Assembly: GCA_039654915.1 (NCBI GenBank)
Contig: CM077593.1
Coordinates: 114,129,413-114,193,412, forward strand
DNA length: 64,000 bases
Direction: 5' to 3'
From: Aquilaria yunnanensis
Lineage: Eukaryota > Streptophyta > Magnoliopsida > Malvales > Thymelaeaceae
In this document: positions 58,997 to 64,000 of the stretch, piece after piece
How the letters are laid out: every line of letters begins with the position of its first letter
How positions within the stretch are numbered: the first letter of the stretch is position 1
Position numbers and translations under genes: made by a program
Notes under the pieces: model-generated
Seen by the model: the letters and a program-made list of their open reading frames with translations, nothing else
Told to the model about the DNA's origin: nothing
Database searches by the model: none

Positions 58997-59956
58997 AAGG
59001 AGGAAGGAAGAGCCCACATGACCTCCCTTGGCTTATTTTCGTCTCTCATCACTCTTGGAGATTATTGATCATCAAGGAAGCGTTTGGGAGCTTAAAGAAG
59101 GAGTGATCATTCCTGGGAGCTTAGTCTTCTAAGGGTTTTCTTGGGTTTCCTCTTTTCTCTCTTTTATTTGTTGGATTTTCGTGGATATATTTTTCATGGG
59201 TTTGTTGTTGATACTTATTATGGGTTGTGAGTAGTTTGATTTATCTCTCTAGGATGACATTTCCTATCTTACTACTCAATGAATTTGTTTTGTAATTATG
59301 GATGAGATTCTTTTTGTGTTGCCCTTTTCATTGTGCTTAATGTTGAGTGATGGTAGGCCACCATACACAATGTGCTAGTTCACTTAATCCTTAAGAGATG
59401 ATTAATAGGTGAGTGAAGAGAAGTGGAGGGGGCATAGTGGCAACCTAGATTAGAGGTAATCTAGGTGGTTATTAGGTATCAAAAAGAGGTTTAAACCTTA
59501 ACCACTCTAGGTTAAAATTGGAGCTTGAGTAAGGCCTAAGTTAATTGAGGGTGAGCAAGGACTCATCTTGAGAAAGGAGTTTTTGAAGTTAGATCCTCAT
59601 TACCACACAACGAAAACCAATCTTGAGGACAAAGTTACTTAGGTAGCAAGGGGTAGGAGTGGGGTCCTAGGGAGATAGTTGCCGTATTTCTAAGTTCATT
59701 TGACAAGTTTCATTTAGCACCTAGGGAATTCGTTTAGTTAATTCCTTCAAGTACCTCATTAGGACCAATCACCTTCTTTAGATTCACTTCTTTCTCATTT
59801 TCAATTAAGTAACTTGAGTAATTTGAATTTCGAATCTAGGAAAAGTTACTAAATTCCCTTGGGATGATACCCCTATTCACCTTTGAGTACACTACAACTC
59901 TGTGTGCTTGCGGGTAGTTAAGGGTTACAAATTGATAAACTCTTAGTTTTACAACA

Positions 59957-59961
59957 TGAGG
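59957..59961. repeat. Solo LTR 2 target-site duplication, right copy
   Basis: TGAGG is identical to 58511-58515. The bases that follow continue the integrase coding frame of gypsy 2. Confidence 0.85.
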
Positions 59962-60089
59962 CTACAAATAAAGAAGAAAACTCAATAATATACAACTGAA
60001 GCCAACAAAAGAAGGAAAAAGATCACATTTGAGCTAGAAGATTAAGTTTGGGTTCATATGAGAAAAAAGAGGTTTTTTGCATAAAGAAG

Positions 60090-61110
60090 GTGAGCCCTAT
60101 TTAAGGAGGAAAGGTCCCATGACTTTGACAACTTAGGACTGAGGAGACCTACACTCCTCTGACGCACCATGTGAACAGGTGATGGCAATAATGAAAAAAA
60201 TATTAAAAATTCAAAATGCCTAACCCTATGAGAGCTTTTCCCGATAAAAGAAATCATAAAGTCTTTTGCAAGTTCCACTAGGTACAAAACACAAATCCCT
60301 TCTATGTTTATCTTGCCGAAAGATTATGCTGGCTCTTAATTTACAAGATCATGGACATCTTGCTGAGAATTGTTATTAGCTGAAAAATACCATCAAAAAG
60401 CTAGTTTGGCATAGGAATTTAGTGTAGTTAATCAATGAAGTTGTGAGAGGCTCCTAAGCAAGGGACTAGGGTTGACATGAGAAAACTAATACATTAGTCT
60501 AATCAATGGTTGGGAGTGAGGGCAACCATCTGACCATCCACATGCTGAATTGTCCTATTATTAATGGACAATCTCTTTTTATTCACTCAATTATTGAAAT
60601 TTCATCCTCCTAGTAGGTACCAATTTTTCTTAGATCATCACATTGCACTCTTCCTACAACCTCACTAGCATTCCATAGTATTCTAAATAATAATCACCAG
60701 GCACCAAGAAAAAAGGATATTGATGGACATGGGGTCCTAACATGACATGATTATAAGCATGCTCAAAATTAGATGGACACATGTGTCCAAGCCCCCTTGA
60801 GGCTGTGCTTTAGCTTGGTATATAGTGCCGACAATCAACCTATTCCAATCAAATGAATGATCATTCTATCTATCACCATAGGAAAAGAACTACATAGGGA
60901 CAAGAAAAATAACAAGCATGCTACATCATTGGTAGACTTTAAAGTCATCAGTTCACCATCTCTTTATAATGCTCTATTTAGCATACATTGCCAATCTAGT
61001 TTCGACTTCATATTAGACCCAAGACTTTGGAGATCCAAAAGAGTTAGGTCCTTAAGATCAATTGGTAAGATATCTTTAACGATTTTAGGGTTATGTATGC
61101 CTAGATGATA
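60090..61110 (+). pseudogene. Gypsy element 1: late gag and protease remnant
   Basis: A decayed plus-strand frame contains TPL-like and EQVMAIM blocks near 60150-60190, then DHGH (60348-60359) followed by ENCY.LK, the C-terminal gag knuckle of plant Ty3/gypsy elements (DHGH.T..C..LK..IE.L). Further on, SSPSLYNAL near 60950-60980 resembles the protease block (PSAYNA). Stops and shifts are frequent. This fits the later part of the gag whose start is at 51058-51160. Confidence 0.55.
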
Positions 61111-61165
61111 TGGTAACCCTAACACTAGAACCTTTTTGTCTTAGGGATGAATAGAAACTAAACCC

Positions 61166-61503
61166 AATTCATTTTAACTTAAGTTAATACTTAATAGACT
61201 CCAAAATGACTTATTTTTATTCTTATGTATTTTTTACCCATAACTAATTTTAATTAAAATTTAATATTATATAACTGTAATAATCCATTGAAAGTATAAT
61301 TTTTGTAATCTTACTAAATTTTTATGAAATTTTCTAGTTTAAGGCATTAAAAAATAAAAATTCATAAAAATTTACCAACATCATAAAAATTTACTTTCAA
61401 ATGGATTATTGTATCTACATAATGTTGAATTTTAAATAAAATTGGTTTTAGGCAAAAAAGATGTATAAGTAAATAAGTCAGTTGACTTAAGTTAAAACGA
61501 ATT
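61166..61503. mobile_element. Foldback MITE, copy 2
   Basis: This is a second copy of the element at 10783-11118. It has the same TIR (AATTCATTTTAACTTAAGTT) and the same core words (TAATAATCCATTGAAA, AATCTTACTAAATTTTTATG, TTCATAAAAATTTA). The right end, complemented, is AATTCGTTTTAACTTAAGTC. The length is 338 bp against 336 bp. Confidence 0.8.
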
Positions 61504-62815
61504 GATCTTAAAGCAAGACTAGTTAAATCGATGAGCTAAAAAAAGAGCCCATAGACCCATCAGATCCAAACAAAGTTGTCTAGATTAGTACCGGTCTTCG
61601 ATCAGAGTGGGAAAATGAACTAAACATATTATAATAGAAGTATCAAGAGTTTTTGGCTGGTTGGTTACTAACATGTCAGGCATTAACCTATCAATGATCA
61701 CAAATAAACTTAGCAAGTCAGTGGCAATGACGTTTGATGCATGAAACATCTCCAACTTGAAAGTAATAAGGAGATTTGTGGTCATACTTTGCTCTAATGG
61801 TCTGGTCCTCGGTGCATATGAGTCTCAGTATACTCAACTTGGGAGTTATGTAACCAAGACATAGAATGCCTTAGACATACAACTTGGGAGCTATGGTGCG
61901 GCTTGGGTCGGATGTTGATATTTAACTACTTCATTTTTATTTAATTAACCTGGATTTGGTTTAACATTTAAATTATTTTATAATTAGATTAATTTTAATT
62001 TTAATTTTATTAAATTAATTCCATTTAAAATTATTATAAATATTTATATTTATTATATTTACAATTGTATAAACTAATTAGAAAAAAAATTAACACTAAC
62101 CCAATGACTTAACTGTTTAGTCTATATTTTTCACGCTACATCACTAAGGGGAGCGATTGAGCTTTTAGTCTAAGCTCGAATGCTCTTCTCTAGTGACTAG
62201 GTTTTCTATGACTAAAGATCGGCTGAAATCCCAATCACAAAAAATGGGCTTTTCCAACTGCCTTTTGTTTGGATTTTTAGCCACTATTTTCCTTTTATTT
62301 TGTAGTGGATCTTTTAGTTAACAATTATCTAGTAACCAAAATATAGGCCATGAAAAACGGTAACTAGTTCATCACTAGACCTTGATTGAATTGGTAACTG
62401 TTTCTAGTGATGAAAAGAAAACGGTCACTAGTTAGTCAATATACTGCTAACTGGCCGAACGGCAACCGAATTCCATGCAATTGAAATTTCACCCACTATA
62501 TTCACTCAAAATTGGAGACTTATTGTGCGGACGTACACCAGGGATGAAACACTAACTTTCGTTCGGCCTCTTTTTTTTTTTTTTTTTCTTTTCAAATTCA
62601 ATTTTTTTTATTTTCACATATTTTTCTAAAGATATTTTTCAAAAGAATTTTATTTTTTAGATTTTTTCCCCATATTTTTAAGAAATTAAATCAATTACCA
62701 TTTTTTTTATTTTTAACATCAAACAATTCTCATCTAATGAAAAAATTTATTTTATTCTGCAAAATCTATTTTATTTTTTTTATTGGGAGGATCATAATCA
62801 ATTACAATTTTTTAT
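61504..62815. other. AT-rich intergenic DNA
   Basis: No gene is supported. There are long T-runs at 62569-62588 and low-complexity AT stretches. The short minus frame 61585-61785 has no domain. Confidence 0.4.
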
Positions 62816-62844
62816 GTTTTCACGCTAACAACAATACTAGAGAC

Positions 62845-63050
62845 CAGACCAGATCAGCAGTCTTTAATAGACATCTATAGACTAGAAACAAACACTTATA
62901 AATGAGAAATAGACACCTAAAAACAAGAAATAAATATCTACATTTATCTAGCAAACATTTATAGACTAGAAGCAGACACATATATACTAGAAGTAGACAT
63001 TTATATACTAGAAGCAGGCACACATATACATCAAAATAGACACCATGCTT
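62845..63050. repeat. Degenerate 20-22 bp tandem repeat, TAGAAGCAGACA core
   Basis: Units such as ATATACTAGAAGTAGACATT and ATAGACTAGAAGCAGACACA recur about eight times with drift. A minus-strand frame across them encodes a repeating CLLLVYK-type heptad, which is a product of the repeat and not a protein. Looser copies extend to about 63580. Confidence 0.65.
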
Positions 63051-63930
63051 GAAATCTTTTAATTAGTTATTAATTATGACATATCAATATAGAGAATAAT
63101 GATTTGAATAATTTAAAATTTTTTCTTTTACATATTAAATGACGAAAGAGGAAAAATTGTAAATGATGTTATTTTAAGGTATCCAATATAAGTTTGTAAT
63201 ATCCATTTTTGAGTTTATAGTGTCTAATTCTTTATATGAGATGCCTAGCTCTTCCATGTAGCATATAAATCTTTATATCTAATGTTTATTTTCGTGTATG
63301 AAATGTCTATATACATTCACGTTAAACATGATGTAAGAAATCTTAACAGATCTAGGCTCCAAAAAAATGGAAAACAATAAAAATATTACGCAATTTATCC
63401 ATGTATATTCTTAAAAAAGATACTGTTATCTCCCTTTAAATGTAAAACTTAAAAAAAAAATTTATCTTATTTGTACCGCTTATAAATGACATATAGACAT
63501 TTACATATCAAAAGTAAACACTAAAACAGTAGAAGCAGATTCTAAACTCAATATTAGACATTTTAAAACAAACACTTTTAATTTCATATGAAACACCATC
63601 TTACTAGCGGCGTTATAAATTCTGTTTGACGTAAATCCACCACTTGCGAATAATATACTATCTCGTCGAAATCAAACTCTTTTTCTTTTCTTGCTTTGCA
63701 AAAATGATGGAAAAGCGGTATTCTTTTGAAACTATTATAATCATAATAAAATCCAAAAATGCATAACATGAAAACAAGTAAAAAATTTCGTTGAGACAAG
63801 TAAATTTTATGACTAGAACAAAAATAATCTTTAAGTTGTTATTTTGACTTCAAGATTTTCTTTTGATAATTGTTTTTGACTTCAAGATAAGATATGATTT
63901 TTGCATGTGAGTGCTAATTACCTATCAACG
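63050..63930. other. AT-rich intergenic DNA
   Basis: Apart from scattered AGACATTTA words related to the preceding repeat, I see nothing. The short minus frame 63584-63799 has no known domain. Confidence 0.4.
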
Positions 63931-63932
63931 CC

Positions 63933-64000
63933 ATGGAATCATCATTCGCCCAGGACATCATCAATCCACAGCTCAGCTACCACGGGCGAGCACTTGACGC
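63933..64000 (+). other. Possible start of a coding region cut by the window edge
   Basis: Composition rises in GC over the last 70 bases, and an ATG at 63933 opens a frame (MESSFAQDIINPQLSYHGRA) to the end. It may be the first exon of a gene or another captured fragment. There is too little to judge. Confidence 0.2.

Larger units (their letters stand above)
58516..59956. mobile_element. Solo LTR 2, inserted in gypsy 2 integrase
   Basis: The 1441-bp insert begins TGTTAAATGCATAAATCC and ends CTTAGTTTTACAACA, that is TG...CA. A perfect 5-bp duplication flanks it. Removing it restores the frame across the integrase C-terminal part. It has a TATA box, GTATAAATAG (58987-58996), and an upstream array of ACGTGTC-type motifs, which is promoter-like and places U3 on the plus strand. 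No internal retrotransposon genes are present. It is in better condition than solo LTR 1 and so is probably younger. Confidence 0.85.
52781..60085 (+). pseudogene. Gypsy element 2: gag-pol, broken by stops and two solo LTRs
   Basis: Domains run in Ty3/gypsy order. Gag starts at ATG 52781 (MSKEVNQYMKEDVDNYTIQD), the first stop is at 53138, and homology continues to about 53860. The protease site DGGS is at 54089-54100. Reverse transcriptase spans about 54990-55750 with the active-site motif YIDD (55307-55318). RNase H begins at about 55690, is cut at 55758 and resumes at 57286. Integrase (about 57840-58515) shows [12 protein letters not shown] and VNRTL-like blocks. The GDLVWVHMRK-type block appears at about 60045-60070. 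Many in-frame stops and frameshifts mean the copy cannot make protein. Two insertions (55759-57285, 58516-59956) interrupt it. After 60085 homology stops, so the 3' end and 3' LTR are missing. Integrase after RNase H excludes Ty1/copia. Confidence 0.85.

Noticed and set aside
62820..63023. Minus-strand frame encoding a repeated CLLLVYK peptide
   Set aside because: It is produced by the 20-22 bp tandem repeat. No start context or relative supports a protein.

Overview
This is a 64 kb piece of nuclear DNA from a flowering plant, most likely a eudicot. The evidence is AT-rich intergenic DNA, GT-AG introns, plant-type genes (a DMP/DUF679 membrane protein, an RMA-type RING E3 ligase, plant SMC4 and SF3B2 orthologues) and plant transposon families (Stowaway, MULE, PIF/Harbinger-like, LINE, Ty3/gypsy). 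I cannot name the species. No bacterial operon, CRISPR array or phage structure is present.

Four protein-coding genes look intact. (1) An RMA-like ER-anchored RING ubiquitin ligase lies on the minus strand at 5508-6215. (2) A single-exon DMP gene of the DMP8/DMP9 type lies on the minus strand at 16923-17591. (3) SMC4, the condensin ATPase, lies on the minus strand at 21610-29840. I traced 28 exons that keep frame throughout and give 1245 residues. (4) SF3B2/SAP145, a U2 snRNP SF3b subunit, lies on the plus strand at 36646-46075. It has 18 exons that keep frame and give 589 residues. The four genes do not form an operon or pathway; the two large ones are housekeeping genes (chromosome condensation and splicing).

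The rest is mostly transposons and decayed repeats. From 1 to 5 kb there are a Stowaway MITE, a probable Pack-MULE and another terminal-inverted-repeat (TIR) element, then unrecognised DNA. From 9.8 to 14 kb there is a 125-bp minisatellite, one copy of a foldback MITE, and a 440-bp A-rich tandem repeat whose second copy is split by a 1258-bp Pack-MULE-like element with a perfect 10-bp target-site duplication (TSD). From 30 to 36.5 kb there are AT-rich DNA, a SINE-like fragment, a hAT-like MITE and two TIR elements, one ending about 200 bp upstream of the SF3B2 start. Intron 13 of SF3B2 carries a 5'-truncated antisense LINE with a flanking duplication and a nested MITE.

From 49.5 to 61.1 kb there is a layered retrotransposon nest. 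Fragments of one Ty3/gypsy element flank a second gypsy element whose pol is broken by stops and by two independent solo LTRs, each with a 5-bp TSD. A second copy of the 10.8-kb MITE follows at 61.2 kb, then AT-rich DNA and a minisatellite.

I found no convincing new molecular system. The most useful leads are the DMP8/9-type gene, the transposition events whose empty sites can be read directly, and two small poly(T) inserts bounded by 14-18 bp direct repeats.
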